From Bacteroidota bacterium (GTDB taxonomy: Bacteria > Bacteroidota > Bacteroidia > 2-12-FULL-35-15), in contig CANFLQ010000008.1 of the NCBI GenBank assembly GCA_947447995.1, positions 1 through 52,174 on the forward strand: 52,174 nt of DNA, given 5' to 3'. This document shows positions 1 to 10,568 of this stretch, one piece after another. How positions within the stretch are numbered: position 1 is the first letter of the stretch; each line of letters begins with the position of its first letter. Below the pieces are notes generated by a model that searched no databases, had not been told where the DNA came from, and saw nothing but the letters and a program-made list of their open reading frames with translations. A program made the translations under genes and the position numbers.

Positions 1-24
1 TACATAATACTACTAACAAATAAA

Positions 25-2145
25 ATGGCAGATTTAAGATATACAAGAAACATTGGAATTGCAGCTCACATTGATGCAGGTAAAACTACCTGTACAGAGC
101 GTATTCTTTATTACACAGGTGTAAATCACAAGATTGGTGAGGTACATGACGGTGCAGCTACAATGGATTGGATGGTTCAAGAGCAAGAGCGCGGTATAAC
201 AATTACATCTGCTGCTACCACTTGTTTCTGGAAATATAAAGGAGAGCAATACAAAGTAAACATTATTGATACACCCGGTCACGTTGATTTTACTGTTGAG
301 GTGAATCGTTCGTTGCGTATTCTTGATGGTTTAGTGTTTTTATTTTCTGCTGTTGATGGTGTTGAGCCTCAATCGGAAACTAATTGGAGATTAGCTAATA
401 ATTATAACGTAACTCGTATCGGTTTCGTAAATAAAATGGATCGTTCTGGTGCAGACTTTTTAAAAGTTGTAGCACAAGTAAAAGAAGTATTGGGCGGAAA
501 TCCAATACCTTTGCAATTACCAATCGGTGCAGAAGAAACATTTACAGGTGTTGTTGATTTAATTAACTTCAGAGGTATAGAGTGGAATGAGCATGATCAA
601 GGGATGACTTTTAAAGAAGTTCCTATCCCTGCTGACATGATGGAAGAAGCAAAAGAGTGGAGAGAAAAACTATTGGAAGCAATATCAGAATTTGATGATG
701 CTATCATGGAGAAATTTTTCGAAGATCCTAATTCAATCACTGAATTAGAAATTTTAACAGCTCTTCGTAAAGCATGTATCGCTAATAAAATTGTTCCGAT
801 GGTTTGCGGATCAGCCTTCAAAAATAAAGGTGTACAAACTATGTTGGATTTGGTTATGGAATTAATGCCAAGTCCAATGGATAAAGAAAGCACAAAAGGT
901 ACCCATCCAGATACAGGCGAAGAAATTTCTCGTAAGCCTGACGTTAAAGAACCATTTACAGCTCTAGCATTTAAAATTGCAACAGATCCTTTCGTTGGTC
1001 GTTTGTGTTTCTTCCGTGTATACTCAGGTCGTTTAGATGCAGGTTCTTATGTGTATAATACCCGTAGCAACAATAAAGAACGTATTTCACGTATCTTCCA
1101 AATGCATGCTAACAAACAAAATTCAATTGATTTTATCGAAGCGGGTGACATTGGTGCAGCCGTAGGATTTAAAGATATAAAAACAGGAGATACGCTTTGC
1201 GATGAAAAGAACCCAATCGTTCTTGAGTCAATGAACTTCCCTGAACCGGTTATTGGTGTTGCTATTGAGCCTAAAACTCAAGGTGACTTAGATAGATTAG
1301 GTAACGGTTTAGCTAAATTAGCTGAAGAGGATCCTACCTTCCGTGTTAAAACAGATCAAGATAGTGGGCAAACTATTATCAGTGGTATGGGTGAGCTTCA
1401 CTTAGAAATTATTGTTGATCGTTTAAGAAGAGAATTTAAAGTAGAGGTAAATCAAGGTGCTCCTCAAGTTTCTTATAAAGAAACGATTAACGCAGAAGTT
1501 CAACACCGCGAAGTTTACAAAAAACAATCCGGTGGTCGTGGTAAATTTGCCGATATACAAGTTGTTATATCTCCTGTGGATGCAGATTTTGATGCAACAA
1601 CAAAAGCAGGTGGTCTACAATTCGTAAATGAAATTTCAGGCGGTAACATTCCTCGCGAATTTATCCCGGCTGTTGAAAAAGGATTTAGATCAGCAATGGT
1701 AAACGGTGTATTAGCCGGATATCCTGTAGATACATTAAAAGTAAGATTATTAGACGGATCATATCACAACGTCGATTCTGATGCTTTATCATTTGAGATT
1801 TGTGCACGAGCAGCTTTCCGCGAAGCGTTGCCAAAAGCAAAACCGGTATTATTGGAGCCGATTATGAAAGTGGAAGTTCTTACACCGGAGCAAAACATGG
1901 GTGATGTTGTAGGCGATTTGAATAAACGTAGAGGAATGATTGAAGGTATGGATACTAGAGCTGGTTCTCAAGTAATCAAAGCTAAAGTGCCTTTGTCGGA
2001 GATGTTTGGTTACGTTACAACATTGCGTACCATCACTTCTGGTCGTGCAACGTCAACAATGGAATTTTCTCATTACGCTGAAGCACCTAAAAATACTGCG
2101 GATGATGTAATAGCAAAAGCAAAAGGTAAAGCAGAAAAAGTATAA
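25..2145 (+). CDS. fusA: Translation elongation factor G
   Basis: EF-G is the GTPase that drives ribosomal translocation and, with RRF, ribosome recycling in the cytoplasm. The 706-residue product has normal family length. GTPase motifs are visible: P-loop AHIDAGKTT at residues 14-22, DTPGH at 82-86 and NKMD at 136-139. The C-terminal half carries the ribosome-mimicking domains (for example the GRGKFAD and SGRAT stretches). The ATG at 25 sits directly before the canonical [12 protein letters not shown] start. It opens the S10-type operon, as is usual in Bacteroidota; rpsL and rpsG would be expected just left of the window. Confidence 0.98.
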   Translation: MADLRYTRNIGIAAHIDAGKTTCTERILYYTGVNHKIGEVHDGAATMDWMVQEQERGITITSAATTCFWKYKGEQYKVNIIDTPGHVDFTVEVNRSLRILDGLVFLFSAVDGVEPQSETNWRLANNYNVTRIGFVNKMDRSGADFLKVVAQVKEVLGGNPIPLQLPIGAEETFTGVVDLINFRGIEWNEHDQGMTFKEVPIPADMMEEAKEWREKLLEAISEFDDAIMEKFFEDPNSITELEILTALRKACIANKIVPMVCGSAFKNKGVQTMLDLVMELMPSPMDKESTKGTHPDTGEEISRKPDVKEPFTALAFKIATDPFVGRLCFFRVYSGRLDAGSYVYNTRSNNKERISRIFQMHANKQNSIDFIEAGDIGAAVGFKDIKTGDTLCDEKNPIVLESMNFPEPVIGVAIEPKTQGDLDRLGNGLAKLAEEDPTFRVKTDQDSGQTIISGMGELHLEIIVDRLRREFKVEVNQGAPQVSYKETINAEVQHREVYKKQSGGRGKFADIQVVISPVDADFDATTKAGGLQFVNEISGGNIPREFIPAVEKGFRSAMVNGVLAGYPVDTLKVRLLDGSYHNVDSDALSFEICARAAFREALPKAKPVLLEPIMKVEVLTPEQNMGDVVGDLNKRRGMIEGMDTRAGSQVIKAKVPLSEMFGYVTTLRTITSGRATSTMEFSHYAEAPKNTADDVIAKAKGKAEKV

Positions 2146-2170
2146 TTATTAACGTTCTTTATATAAAACT

Positions 2171-2479
2171 ATGAGCCAAAAAATTAGAATCAAACTAAAA
2201 TCTTACGACTTCAACTTAGTTGATAAGTCTGCTGAGAAAATTGTTAAAACAGTAAAATTAACAGGCGCTGTTGTAAGTGGTCCAATCCCATTACCAACAC
2301 ACAAAAAAATCTACACTGTTTTACGTTCTCCACATGTTAACAAAAAAGCGCGTGAACAATTTCAATTATGTTCATACAAAAGATTGTTGGACATCTATAA
2401 CTCAACTTCAAAAACAGTTGACGCTCTTATGAAACTTGAATTACCAAGTGGAGTAGAAGTTGAAATCAAAGCATCATAA
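2171..2479 (+). CDS. rpsJ: 30S ribosomal protein S10
   Basis: S10 is a small-subunit head protein and, as NusE, an antitermination partner of NusB. The 102-residue sequence shows the family core: [10 protein letters not shown] at the N-terminus, the GPIPLPT loop and the [13 protein letters not shown] segment. It follows fusA by 25 bases and is co-directional with rplC, the classical start of the S10 operon. No SD-like sequence precedes the ATG. Confidence 0.97.
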   Translation: MSQKIRIKLKSYDFNLVDKSAEKIVKTVKLTGAVVSGPIPLPTHKKIYTVLRSPHVNKKAREQFQLCSYKRLLDIYNSTSKTVDALMKLELPSGVEVEIKAS

Positions 2480-2509
2480 TAAAAAGTAAAATAAATAATA
2501 ATAAATAAA

Positions 2510-3127
2510 ATGTCTGGAATAATAGGTAAAAAAGTTGGAATGACTAGTATCTTCAGTGCCAATGGTAAATATATACCATGCACAGTTATTGAAGCTGGTC
2601 CTTGCGTAGTTACGCAAGTAAAAACCTTGGAGAAAGACGGATATGTTGCAGTACAATTGGCTTACGATGAAAAGAAAGAGAAAAATACCTCTTCTGCCAT
2701 GAAAGGTCACTTTGCAAAAGCAGCCACTACTCCTAAACGTAAAATTGTTGAATTTAGAAACTTTAATACTGAGAAAAATCTTGGTGAAATTGTTACTGTT
2801 GAAGGATTTGCTGAAGGTGATTTCATCGATGTTGCAGGTACCTCAAAAGGTAAAGGTTTTCAAGGTGTTGTTAAACGTCACGGATTTTCCGGTGTTGGTG
2901 GAAGTACTCATGGTCAACATGACCGTGCTCGTGCACCAGGATCATTAGGTGCATCGTCTTGGCCTTCTCGTGTATTTAAAGGAATGAGAATGGGCGGTAG
3001 AATGGGTGGTGACCGCGTAAAAATCCAAAATTTAGAAGTAGTAAAAGTGATCGCTGATAAAAACCTTTTAATTGTTAAAGGTTCTATCGCAGGAGCAAAA
3101 GGTTCATACGTTACAATTGAAAAATAA
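2510..3127 (+). CDS. rplC: 50S ribosomal protein L3
   Basis: L3 binds 23S rRNA early in assembly and reaches towards the peptidyl transferase centre. The 205-residue protein begins [15 protein letters not shown] and holds the conserved loop segments [18 protein letters not shown] and GRMGGDRV. It lies between rpsJ and rplD; the true rplD start follows its stop by one base, implying translational coupling. Confidence 0.97.
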   Translation: MSGIIGKKVGMTSIFSANGKYIPCTVIEAGPCVVTQVKTLEKDGYVAVQLAYDEKKEKNTSSAMKGHFAKAATTPKRKIVEFRNFNTEKNLGEIVTVEGFAEGDFIDVAGTSKGKGFQGVVKRHGFSGVGGSTHGQHDRARAPGSLGASSWPSRVFKGMRMGGRMGGDRVKIQNLEVVKVIADKNLLIVKGSIAGAKGSYVTIEK

Positions 3128-3128
3128 A

Positions 3129-3758
3129 ATGGAAGTATCAGTTTTAAATATAAGTGGTAAAGCTACTTCAAAGAAGGTAAGCTTAAACGATGCAATCTTT
3201 GGCATCGACCCTAATGACCATGCCATTTATTTGGATGTTAAACAACATTTAGCAAATAAACGTCAAGGAACTCACAAATCTAAAGAAAGAGCTGAGGTTC
3301 GCGGATCATCTAAAAAATTAAAGAAACAAAAAGGTACTGGTGGTGCACGTGCTGGTAATGATAAATCTCCTACCAGAGTGGGTGGAGGTAGAGCATTCGG
3401 GCCTCGTCCAAGAGACTACTCTTTCAAATTGAATAAAAAATTGAAAAGATTAGCTCGTATGTCAGCCTTAGCTTATAAAGCAAAAGACAGCAATATTACA
3501 ATTTTAGAAGATTTCACTTTCGATACTCCTAAAACTCAAAAATATGCTGATTTGATTAATAATTTAAGTCTTTCAGATAAAAAAACCTTATTAGTGTTGG
3601 GCGAATCAAATAAAAACATATATTTGTCCTCCCGTAATTTAACCAACGCAAAAGTTGTAACAGTTTTAGATTTAAACACTTACGATATTTTGAACGCTAA
3701 TAATTTAGTTTTGGTAGAGAGTTCGGTAAAGGAAATTGAAAAATTATTAAGCAATTAA
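3129..3758 (+). CDS. rplD: 50S ribosomal protein L4
   Basis: L4 lines the nascent peptide exit tunnel and in some bacteria represses its own operon. I place the start at the ATG at 3129 ([11 protein letters not shown]), giving 209 residues. The open frame extends upstream into the end of rplC but those residues do not match the family. The basic loop with [13 protein letters not shown] and [13 protein letters not shown] is the tunnel extension. Only one base separates it from the rplC stop. Confidence 0.97.
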   Translation: MEVSVLNISGKATSKKVSLNDAIFGIDPNDHAIYLDVKQHLANKRQGTHKSKERAEVRGSSKKLKKQKGTGGARAGNDKSPTRVGGGRAFGPRPRDYSFKLNKKLKRLARMSALAYKAKDSNITILEDFTFDTPKTQKYADLINNLSLSDKKTLLVLGESNKNIYLSSRNLTNAKVVTVLDLNTYDILNANNLVLVESSVKEIEKLLSN

Positions 3759-3844
3759 TAGACATAATTTGAAAGTTTGCTGATTTGAAAGACATTTTAA
3801 TGGAAACAAATTATCAAATTATTGAATTGCCAAATTAAATAAAA

Positions 3845-4135
3845 ATGAGCATAATAGAAAAACCGGTTATAACCGAAAAAATGACAGCCCAAGGCGATAA
3901 ATTCAATCGTTATGGTTTTGTGGTAGATAAAACAGCTAATAAAGTTCAAATTAAAAACGCTGTTGAAAAACTTTATGGAGTTACAGTTAATGCCGTAAAT
4001 ACACAAAATTACTTAGGTAAAGTTAAAACTCGTAACACTACAAAAGGTATTGCAATTGGTAGAGTTAACAAACATAAAAAAGCTATTGTAACGCTTAAAG
4101 CAGGTGAAACAATTGATTTTTACGCGAGTATTTAA
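3845..4135 (+). CDS. rplW: 50S ribosomal protein L23
   Basis: L23 sits at the tunnel exit and is the docking site for trigger factor and SRP. The 96-residue protein has the family pattern: I-EKPVITEKMT at the N-terminus, the YGFVVDKTANKVQIKNAVE helix region and a C-terminal beta strand. An 86-base gap separates it from rplD. Confidence 0.96.
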   Translation: MSIIEKPVITEKMTAQGDKFNRYGFVVDKTANKVQIKNAVEKLYGVTVNAVNTQNYLGKVKTRNTTKGIAIGRVNKHKKAIVTLKAGETIDFYASI

Positions 4136-4143
4136 TAAGTAAT

Positions 4144-4224
4144 ACAGGTTTATAACCTGTGAAAAAAAAGTAGCAGTTTAAGAACTGTGAAAAAATTAGA
4201 AACTATACCCCGAGCAGTCGGGGT
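4144..4224 (+). repeat. Three successive hairpins between rplW and rplB
   Basis: The 108-base rplW-rplB gap holds three perfect stem-loops in a row. At 4144-4160 a 7-bp stem (ACAGGTT/AACCTGT) has a 3-base loop. At 4174-4187 a 5-bp stem (CAGTT/AACTG) has a 4-base loop. At 4207-4224 a 7-bp GC-rich stem (ACCCCGA/TCGGGGT) has a 4-base loop. None is followed by a T-tract, so they look like mRNA processing or stability structures, or decayed REP-like elements, rather than terminators. Confidence 0.6.
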
Positions 4225-4243
4225 GATAACAAAATAAACTGAG

Positions 4244-5068
4244 ATGGCTTTAAAGAAATTCAGACCGCTAACACCTGGTCAACGTTTTAAATTAGTTAGT
4301 GATAATGATGATATTACAGTAGGTAAACCTGAAAAGAGTTTATTGGTTCCTGTAAAAAAATCAGGAGGACGTGACAATACAGGTAAAATGACCATGCGTT
4401 ATATTGGTGGTGGTCACAAACAACAATACCGTATCATCGATTTTAAAAGAGAAAAAATTGGTGTTCCCGCTACAGTAAAAACAATTGAGTACGATCCAAA
4501 TCGTACAGCGCGTATTGCATTGGTAGTTTATGCTGATGGTGAAAAACGCTATATCGTTGCTCCAAACGGTTTAAAAGTTGGACAAAAAATTCTTTCCGGC
4601 AAAGACGCAACTCCAGAAGTAGGTAATACATTATTTTTAGCAGATATTCCATTAGGAACTGCAATTCACAATATCGAATTGCGTCCTGGACAAGGAGCTG
4701 TTATGGTTCGTAGCGCTGGTGTTGCAGCACAACTAAATGCAAGAGATGGTAAATATGCGGTAGTTAAAATGCCTTCTGGCGAAACTCGCATGATCTTAAC
4801 TACTTGTATGGCTACTATTGGTACTGTTTCAAATCCAGATCATAATTTAGAAATCAGTGGTAAAGCAGGTCGTTCTCGTTGGCAAGGTCGCAGACCGAGA
4901 ACTCGTCCGGTTGTAATGAATCCTGTGGATCACCCTATGGGTGGTGGTGAAGGTAGAGCTTCTGGTGGACACCCTCGTTCACGTAAGGGAATTCCTTCTA
5001 AAGGTTACAAAACACGTTACCCTAAGAAAGCTTCTAACAAGTATATTATTGCAAGTAGAAAAAAATAA
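4244..5068 (+). CDS. rplB: 50S ribosomal protein L2
   Basis: L2 is a primary 23S rRNA binder needed for subunit association and peptidyl transferase activity. The 274-residue protein has the conserved C-terminal [17 protein letters not shown] segment, including the His of the peptidyl transferase region, and the N-terminal [10 protein letters not shown] start. Length is normal for the family. Confidence 0.97.
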   Translation: MALKKFRPLTPGQRFKLVSDNDDITVGKPEKSLLVPVKKSGGRDNTGKMTMRYIGGGHKQQYRIIDFKREKIGVPATVKTIEYDPNRTARIALVVYADGEKRYIVAPNGLKVGQKILSGKDATPEVGNTLFLADIPLGTAIHNIELRPGQGAVMVRSAGVAAQLNARDGKYAVVKMPSGETRMILTTCMATIGTVSNPDHNLEISGKAGRSRWQGRRPRTRPVVMNPVDHPMGGGEGRASGGHPRSRKGIPSKGYKTRYPKKASNKYIIASRKK

Positions 5069-5080
5069 GTAAACAAGTTT

Positions 5081-5122
5081 AATGGCTTTTTCCGCCGAGG
5101 CTTTAGCGAAGGAGGAATAAGT
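5081..5122 (+). repeat. Imperfect palindromic element in rplB-rpsS gap
   Basis: The gap between rplB and rpsS contains an imperfect hairpin-forming unit with TCCGCC on the left, a CTTTAG centre and GGAGGA on the right. It is more GC-rich than the surrounding spacer. It resembles short REP-type elements scattered in Bacteroidota genomes; I infer the kinship only from appearance. Confidence 0.4.
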
Positions 5123-5146
5123 TTCACAACTAAAAAACAATAAGAA

Positions 5147-5425
5147 ATGTCAAGATCATTAAAAAAAGGTCCTTTTATCGATTGGAAGTTAGAGAAAAAA
5201 TTACTCGACTTACAGGCAACAGGAAAAAAAACAGTAATCAAAACTTGGTCTCGTAGATCAATGATTTCTCCGGAGTTTGTTGGATTAACAGTAGCAGTTC
5301 ACAACGGTAAAAAATTTATTCCTGTTTATGTTACAGAAAACATGGTAGGTCATAAATTTGGGGAGTTTTCTCCAACAAGAACCTTCAGAGGTCACTCTGG
5401 AAACAAAGACAAGGCTAAAAAATAA
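5147..5425 (+). CDS. rpsS: 30S ribosomal protein S19
   Basis: S19 forms a head complex with S13 and contacts the A-site region. The 92-residue protein contains [11 protein letters not shown] at the N-terminus, TWSRRSMI in the centre and the [18 protein letters not shown] signature at the C-terminus. It lies between rplB and rplV in the standard S10-operon order. Confidence 0.97.
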   Translation: MSRSLKKGPFIDWKLEKKLLDLQATGKKTVIKTWSRRSMISPEFVGLTVAVHNGKKFIPVYVTENMVGHKFGEFSPTRTFRGHSGNKDKAKK

Positions 5426-5484
5426 TTAAAGATCAATGATTAACGATTGGATTTAACAGTCAATAATCAACAAAATATAATAAA

Positions 5485-5904
5485 ATGGGTGTTAGAAAAC
5501 AAACCGCAGCAGACGCGAAAAAAGAGGCAAACAAAAGTAGATACTTTGCAGTATTGAAAAATTGTCCTACGTCTCCTCGTAAAATGAGATTACTGGCTGA
5601 TCTTATCAGAGGAAAAGAAGTATATATGGCATTGAATATTTTAAAATTCAATCCGAAAGAAGCATCTGGAAGATTAGAGAAATTGCTTACATCTGCAATC
5701 TCAAATTTTGAAGCAAAAACAGGTCAACGTCCAGAAGATAGTAACTTGGTTGTTAAAGAAATTTTTGTTGACAGCGCTCTTCAAATGAAACGTTTGAGAA
5801 CTGCTCCTCAAGGTCGCGCAAACAGAGTTAGAAAACGCTCAAACCATGTTACAATTGTGGTTGATAGCAAAGTAGTTAAAGAAAAAAAGGAAGAAACTAA
5901 ATAA
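5485..5904 (+). CDS. rplV: 50S ribosomal protein L22
   Basis: L22 lines the exit tunnel beside L4 with a long beta-hairpin. The 139-residue sequence has the SPRKMRLLADLIRGK core and the tunnel hairpin AQMKR-like segment LQMKRLRTAPQGRANRVRKRSNH. A short Lys/Glu-rich C-terminal tail follows. The next gene, rpsC, starts 12 bases after the stop. Confidence 0.96.
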   Translation: MGVRKQTAADAKKEANKSRYFAVLKNCPTSPRKMRLLADLIRGKEVYMALNILKFNPKEASGRLEKLLTSAISNFEAKTGQRPEDSNLVVKEIFVDSALQMKRLRTAPQGRANRVRKRSNHVTIVVDSKVVKEKKEETK

Positions 5905-5916
5905 TTATAATTTTCA

Positions 5917-6681
5917 ATGGGACAAAAAGCAAATCCAATAGGCTTACGTTTAGGTATCATCAAAGGATGGGATTCTAACTGGTATGGTGGAAAAAATTTT
6001 TCTGACAAATTAGTAGAAGACTTTAAAATTAGAACGTACTTAAAAGCTCGTTTAGCTAAAGCAAGTATTTCTAAAATTGTTATCGAAAGAACTGTTAAAA
6101 TAATAACTGTAACAATTAATACTTCACGTCCGGGAATTATTATTGGTAAAGGTGGTCAAGAAGTTGATAAAATTAAAGAGGAGTTAAAAAAGATCACTAG
6201 TAAAGATATCCAAATTAATATTTTTGAAATTAAACGCCCTGAATTAGATGCTCGTTTGGTTGCGGACAGTATTGCTCGTCAAATTGAAGGTCGTATCTCT
6301 TTCCGTAGAGCCGTGAAAATGGCAGTTGCATCAACAATGCGTATGGGTGCAGAAGGGATTAAAGTTAAATGTTCTGGTCGTTTGGCTGGTGCTGAGATGG
6401 CACGAGTTGAAGGGTATAAAGAAGGACGTACTCCGTTACACACATTGCGTGCTGATATTGATTACGCATTAGGTGAAGCACATACAACTTATGGTCGTAT
6501 CGGTGTAAAGGTTTGGATATGTAAAGGTGAAGTGTACGGAAAACGTGATTTATCTCCAAACATTGGTGCATCTGCATCAGGAACAGGGGCAAAAGATAAA
6601 AAAGCTCCTTCATTCGGTGGCGCGCCAAAATTTCCAAAAGGTGCACCACGTAAAGATAAAAGAGATTTCAAAAAATCATAA
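5917..6681 (+). CDS. rpsC: 30S ribosomal protein S3
   Basis: S3 is part of the mRNA entry channel and contributes to helicase activity. The 254-residue protein begins [13 protein letters not shown] and has a KH domain with the GXXG loop [13 protein letters not shown] near residues 72-85. The C-terminal domain carries the [10 protein letters not shown] signature. A basic tail rich in Gly, Ala and Lys extends beyond the core, a common Bacteroidota trait. Confidence 0.97.
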   Translation: MGQKANPIGLRLGIIKGWDSNWYGGKNFSDKLVEDFKIRTYLKARLAKASISKIVIERTVKIITVTINTSRPGIIIGKGGQEVDKIKEELKKITSKDIQINIFEIKRPELDARLVADSIARQIEGRISFRRAVKMAVASTMRMGAEGIKVKCSGRLAGAEMARVEGYKEGRTPLHTLRADIDYALGEAHTTYGRIGVKVWICKGEVYGKRDLSPNIGASASGTGAKDKKAPSFGGAPKFPKGAPRKDKRDFKKS

Positions 6682-6733
6682 TATTAAGAATAGTTAAAGG
6701 ATTTAATTGACATACTAAAATAAATTTAAGATA

Positions 6734-7165
6734 ATGTTACAGCCTAAAAGAACCAAATATAGAAAAATGCACAAAATGAAAATGAAAGGTAACGCTAAGC
6801 GTGGCGATCAACTTTCATTCGGTTCATTTGGACTAAAGGCAACTGAAGGATGCTGGGTTACAGCTCGTCAGATTGAAGCTGCCAGAGTTGCAGTTACTCG
6901 TTTTATGAAACGTGAGGGACAAATTTGGATTCGTGTGTTTCCTGATAAACCAATTACATCTAAACCTGCAGAGGTTCGTATGGGTAAAGGTAAAGGAGCT
7001 CCGGAATATTGGGTTGCTGTTGTTAAACCAGGACGTGTTATTTTTGAAGCAGAGGGAGTACCTGTTGAAGTTGCAAAAGAAGCTTTGCGTTTAGCAGCTC
7101 AAAAATTACCTCTAACAACTAAGTTTGTTGTAAAAAGAGATTATGTTTCTGAAACAGCAGCATAG
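6734..7165 (+). CDS. rplP: 50S ribosomal protein L16
   Basis: L16 helps position tRNA in the A and P sites of the large subunit. The 143-residue protein starts [14 protein letters not shown] and holds the [23 protein letters not shown] and GRVIFE motifs of the family. It lies between rpsC and rpmC as in the standard operon. Confidence 0.97.
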   Translation: MLQPKRTKYRKMHKMKMKGNAKRGDQLSFGSFGLKATEGCWVTARQIEAARVAVTRFMKREGQIWIRVFPDKPITSKPAEVRMGKGKGAPEYWVAVVKPGRVIFEAEGVPVEVAKEALRLAAQKLPLTTKFVVKRDYVSETAA

Positions 7166-7220
7166 GAATTAAAAAGCAAAAAATAGTAAGAAAATTACAT
7201 TTACGTAGTTAGATAATAAA

Positions 7221-7424
7221 ATGAAACAAGCAGATATCAAACAACTTTCAACAAGCGATCTTCGTGATAGAGTGAAAGAAGAAAAAGCAACTTTATCAAA
7301 ATTAAAGTTGAATCACGCAGTGTCGCCAATTGAAAATCCACTGAAAATAACTTTCAGCAGAAAAACAGTTGCAAGGTTAAAAACAGAACTTCGCACAAGA
7401 GAAATAGCAGAAACTAAAAAGTAG
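7221..7424 (+). CDS. rpmC: 50S ribosomal protein L29
   Basis: L29 is a small helical protein near the tunnel exit beside L23. The 67-residue sequence fits the family: an N-terminal helix with LSTSDLRDRVKEEK, a middle turn with ENPLKI and a C-terminal helix with ARLKTELRTRE. Position between rplP and rpsQ supports the call. Confidence 0.94.
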   Translation: MKQADIKQLSTSDLRDRVKEEKATLSKLKLNHAVSPIENPLKITFSRKTVARLKTELRTREIAETKK

Positions 7425-7430
7425 GTGTAA

Positions 7431-7503
7431 GAAGCAAGATACAAGATATAAAGACCGTTATAGTTCTAAATCTTGAATCTTGAATCTTGAATCCTGAATC
7501 TAA
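7431..7503 (+). repeat. Low-complexity inverted repeat spacer, rpmC-rpsQ
   Basis: The spacer carries CAAGATACAAGATA-like words on its left side and three tandem TCTTGAA heptamers on its right, so the two halves can fold into an imperfect hairpin. This is the same design, with different words, as several other gaps in this operon. Confidence 0.5.
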
Positions 7504-7509
7504 ATAAAA

Positions 7510-7767
7510 ATGGAAGATAGAAAATTAAGAAAAGAAAAAATTGGCTTAGTAACCAGCAACAAAATGGACAAGTCGATTGTTGTAGCTGTAGAGCGTAAGG
7601 TAAAACATCCTAAATACGGAAAGTTCCTTAAAAAAACGACTAAGTTCGTAGCTCATGATGAAGCAAATACTTGCAGCATTGGAGATACAGTGAAAATTAT
7701 GGAAACTCGTCCTATTAGCAAAAATAAATGCTGGAGACTTGTTGAAGTGGTTGAAAAAGTGAAATAA
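7510..7767 (+). CDS. rpsQ: 30S ribosomal protein S17
   Basis: S17 is an OB-fold primary 16S rRNA binder. The 85-residue protein has the family pattern [25 protein letters not shown] and the [20 protein letters not shown] signature. It sits between rpmC and rplN. Confidence 0.96.
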   Translation: MEDRKLRKEKIGLVTSNKMDKSIVVAVERKVKHPKYGKFLKKTTKFVAHDEANTCSIGDTVKIMETRPISKNKCWRLVEVVEKVK

Positions 7768-7769
7768 TA

Positions 7770-7885
7770 TCGAATGCGGATTGCAGATTTGCGATTGCGG
7801 ATTTTAAATAGATAAAATAATTGATTTAGGAAATGAAATGATTAGGAGTAATCCCAAATCAAAAATCCGAAATCCGAAATACAAA
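7770..7885 (+). repeat. Low-complexity inverted repeat spacer, rpsQ-rplN
   Basis: The 122-base gap before rplN has GCGGATT-type words on the left (about 7775-7805) and AATCCGAAATCC-type words on the right (about 7850-7881). These are reverse-complementary in register, so the RNA could form a long imperfect stem. No reading frame of note is present. Confidence 0.5.
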
Positions 7886-7889
7886 AAAA

Positions 7890-8258
7890 ATGGTACAACA
7901 AGAATCTAGATTATTAGTTGCTGATAACAGTGGTGCGAAAGAAGTACTAGTTATCCGTGTACTGGGCGGAACAAAAAAACGTTACGCTTCGATTGGAGAT
8001 AAAGTGGTGGTTACAGTAAAACACGCTTTGCCTTCAGGTAACATCAAAAAAGGAGCGGTTTCAAAAGCAGTTGTAGTAAGAACAAGAAAAGAAGTTAGAC
8101 GTGCTGATGGTTCATATATTCGTTTTGATGATAATGCTGTAGTATTATTAAATGCTTCAGATGAATTAAGAGGAACGCGTATTTTTGGTCCGGTTGCCCG
8201 TGAATTAAGAGATAAACAATTTATGAAAATAATTTCATTAGCACCAGAAGTGTTGTAG
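7890..8258 (+). CDS. rplN: 50S ribosomal protein L14
   Basis: L14 forms an intersubunit bridge and is the binding site of silencing factor RsfS. The 122-residue sequence contains [18 protein letters not shown] at the start, the [18 protein letters not shown] centre and the [13 protein letters not shown] end typical of the family. Confidence 0.97.
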   Translation: MVQQESRLLVADNSGAKEVLVIRVLGGTKKRYASIGDKVVVTVKHALPSGNIKKGAVSKAVVVRTRKEVRRADGSYIRFDDNAVVLLNASDELRGTRIFGPVARELRDKQFMKIISLAPEVL

Positions 8259-8276
8259 GTATAAAATAATAATAAG

Positions 8277-8606
8277 ATGAAAATTAAATTAAAAAAAGGA
8301 GATTTGGTTCAGGTTATTGCAGGTGATGCTAGACTTGAAAAAAATAATACAGGAAAAATACTTTCAATTGATTTAGCAAAAAATCGTGCTATTGTGGAAG
8401 GTGTTAATTTAGTATCAAAACATACTAAACCTAATGCAAAAAATCCTCAAGGTGGAATTGTAAAGCAAGAAGCTTCGATTCATATATCTAATCTAATGTT
8501 AGTTGAACCAAGTACAGGTAAGCTTACACGCGTTGGTCGTAAATTAGATGAAAAAACCAACAAATTAGTACGTTACTCAAAAAAATCAAAGGAGGTAATT
8601 AAATAA
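8277..8606 (+). CDS. rplX: 50S ribosomal protein L24
   Basis: L24 is an assembly initiator of the large subunit. The 109-residue protein has an N-terminal KOW motif ([13 protein letters not shown] through GKIL) and the [17 protein letters not shown] segment. Its stop codon shares one base with the ATG of rplE (TAATG), which implies translational coupling. Confidence 0.96.
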   Translation: MKIKLKKGDLVQVIAGDARLEKNNTGKILSIDLAKNRAIVEGVNLVSKHTKPNAKNPQGGIVKQEASIHISNLMLVEPSTGKLTRVGRKLDEKTNKLVRYSKKSKEVIK

Positions 8607-9163
8607 TGGCTTATTCACCACGCTTAAAAGACAAGTATCAAGCGGCCGTAGTGCCAGCTTTACAGTCGAAATTTGGTTACAGCAGTTCAATGCAAGTACC
8701 AAAATTACAGAAAATATGCTTAAACCAAGGTATTGGTGATGCTGTATCCGATAAAAAATTGATAGAGGGTGCAATTAAGGAAATGACTACTATCAGTGGA
8801 CAAAAAGCTGTTGCAACTATTTCTAAAAAGGATATTTCTAACTTCAAACTTCGTAAAGGAGTTCCAATTGGGGTTAGAGTAACTTTACGTGGAGATAAAA
8901 TGTATGAGTTTTTAGATCGATTAATTTCCGTAGCTTTGCCACGTATTCGTGATTTTAGAGGAATTAACGATAAAGGTTTTGATGGAAAAGGCAATTATAC
9001 CTTAGGTGTAACTGAGCAAATAATTTTCCCTGAAATAGATATTGATAAAGTTACAAAGATTATGGGTATGGATATTACCTTTGTAACAACAACGAACAGT
9101 GACGGAGAAGCATTGGCATTGTTAAGTGAATTTGGATTACCATTTAAAAATCAAAAAAAATAA
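8606..9163 (+). CDS. rplE: 50S ribosomal protein L5
   Basis: L5 binds 5S rRNA and contacts the P-site tRNA and S13. The 185-residue protein shows [16 protein letters not shown], the [19 protein letters not shown] region and the RDFRGIN and GITEQ-like ([11 protein letters not shown]) motifs. The start codon overlaps the rplX stop by one base. Confidence 0.97.
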   Translation: MAYSPRLKDKYQAAVVPALQSKFGYSSSMQVPKLQKICLNQGIGDAVSDKKLIEGAIKEMTTISGQKAVATISKKDISNFKLRKGVPIGVRVTLRGDKMYEFLDRLISVALPRIRDFRGINDKGFDGKGNYTLGVTEQIIFPEIDIDKVTKIMGMDITFVTTTNSDGEALALLSEFGLPFKNQKK

Positions 9164-9172
9164 TATAAGTCG

Positions 9173-9442
9173 ATGGCAAAAGAATCAATGAAAGCAAGAG
9201 AAGTTAAACGTAAAAAACTTGCTGACCTATACGCTGATAGAAGAGCTGCTTTAAAAGCTGCTGGAGATTCTGTTGGATTACAAAAACTTCCAAGAGCATC
9301 ATCACCCACACGTCAACGTAACCGTTGTAAATTAAGTGGACGTCCGAGAGGTTATATGCGTCAATTTGGTATTTCACGTAATTCATTCCGTGAAATGGCT
9401 TTAGACGGTTTGATTCCCGGTGTTACAAAATCAAGCTGGTAG
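9173..9442 (+). CDS. rpsN: 30S ribosomal protein S14, zinc-independent type
   Basis: S14 is a late-assembling head protein. At 89 residues this is the long C-minus form. The segment [20 protein letters not shown] holds a single Cys instead of the two CxxC pairs of the short zinc form. It follows rplE by 9 bases and precedes rpsH. Confidence 0.95.
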   Translation: MAKESMKAREVKRKKLADLYADRRAALKAAGDSVGLQKLPRASSPTRQRNRCKLSGRPRGYMRQFGISRNSFREMALDGLIPGVTKSSW

Positions 9443-9479
9443 TATTCAGTTTGATCTAAAAAAGAGTATTAATGTATAA

Positions 9480-9499
9480 TTATCTCGCGTGCGGGATAA
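9480..9499 (+). repeat. Hairpin in rpsN-rpsH gap
   Basis: An 8-bp stem (TTATCTCG with CGGGATAA, one T-G pair) with a 4-base loop lies 18 bases before rpsH. No T-tract follows, so it is not an obvious terminator. Confidence 0.5.
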
Positions 9500-9517
9500 C
9501 ATATAAAACCAAATAAA

Positions 9518-9913
9518 ATGACAGATACCATTGCAGACTACCTCACTAGAGTGAGAAATGCTATTAAGGCAAACCACAGAATTGTAGAAATTCCTTCTTC
9601 TAACTTAAAAAAGGAAATTACAAAAATCCTTTTTGAAAAAGGGTACATTTTGAGTTACAAGTTTGAAGACTCAAATGTTCAAGGCGCTATTAAAATTGCT
9701 TTGAAATACCATCCGGTAAGTAAACAATCGGCAATTAAAAATTTAACAAGAATCAGTACTCCTGGTTTAAGACAATATGCAGGATCTGAAAAACTTCCTC
9801 GCGTTTTAAATGGTTTAGGTATAGCAATTATCTCAACCTCTAAAGGTGTTATGACTGACAAAGAAGCGAAGGCTCAAAAAGTTGGTGGAGAAGTATTGTG
9901 TTATGTGTATTAA
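9518..9913 (+). CDS. rpsH: 30S ribosomal protein S8
   Basis: S8 binds the central domain of 16S rRNA and in E. coli represses the spc operon. The 131-residue protein has the start [15 protein letters not shown] and the C-terminal signature [19 protein letters not shown] with GGEVLCYVY at the end. Order rpsN-rpsH-rplF is canonical. Confidence 0.97.
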   Translation: MTDTIADYLTRVRNAIKANHRIVEIPSSNLKKEITKILFEKGYILSYKFEDSNVQGAIKIALKYHPVSKQSAIKNLTRISTPGLRQYAGSEKLPRVLNGLGIAIISTSKGVMTDKEAKAQKVGGEVLCYVY

Positions 9914-9940
9914 AATTTGTTTTTAGTTTTAGTTTCATAG

Positions 9941-9992
9941 GTTGTATTAACAACTTTAAACTTTTAAACTTTTAAACTTTAAACTTTAAAAA
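9941..9992 (+). repeat. Hairpin plus AAACTTT repeats before rplF
   Basis: A 5-bp hairpin at 9941-9954 (GTTGT/ACAAC) is followed by about four tandem AAACTTT-type words ending at the rplF start. Similar words recur before rpmD and rpmJ. Confidence 0.5.
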
Positions 9993-9993
9993 A

Positions 9994-10548
9994 ATGTCAA
10001 GAATAGGTAAATTACCAATAACACTTCCAAAAGGAGTTGAGGTTAATGTTTCAGATAAGAACGTGGTAACTGTAAAGGGTGCAAAAGGCACTTTAACGCA
10101 AAAAATGGATGCAGCAGTGACTCTTAAAAATGAAGAGGGTAAGTTGACTTTGGAGCGCGCTACAGATCAAAAACGTCACAAAGCAATGCATGGTTTATAC
10201 CGCGCTTTAGTTGCTTCAATGGTTAAAGGTGTAAGTGAAGGCTACAAAACAGAGCAAGAGCTAGTAGGGGTAGGTTACCGTGCAGCTAATAAAGGACAGT
10301 TGTTAGAATTAACATTGGGCTTTTCTCACAACGTTTCTTTTGAGTTGCCTGCGGAAATAAAAGTAACTACTACCAATGAAAAAGGTAAAAATCCTTCAAT
10401 CATTTTAGAGTGTGCAGATAAACAATTGATTGGTGCAGTTTCAGCTAAAATACGTTCATTACGTAAACCTGAACCATATAAAGGAAAAGGTGTTAAATTT
10501 GCAGGTGAAATTTTAAGAAGAAAAGCTGGTAAATCAGCTGGTAAATAA
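9994..10548 (+). CDS. rplF: 50S ribosomal protein L6
   Basis: L6 lies near the factor-binding site beside the sarcin-ricin loop. The 184-residue protein has the MSRIGKLPI start, two duplicated L6 domains and the C-terminal signature PEPYKGKGVKFAGE. Position between rpsH and rplR is standard. Confidence 0.97.
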   Translation: MSRIGKLPITLPKGVEVNVSDKNVVTVKGAKGTLTQKMDAAVTLKNEEGKLTLERATDQKRHKAMHGLYRALVASMVKGVSEGYKTEQELVGVGYRAANKGQLLELTLGFSHNVSFELPAEIKVTTTNEKGKNPSIILECADKQLIGAVSAKIRSLRKPEPYKGKGVKFAGEILRRKAGKSAGK

Positions 10549-10568
10549 TAAGTAAAAAGTTCATAATA

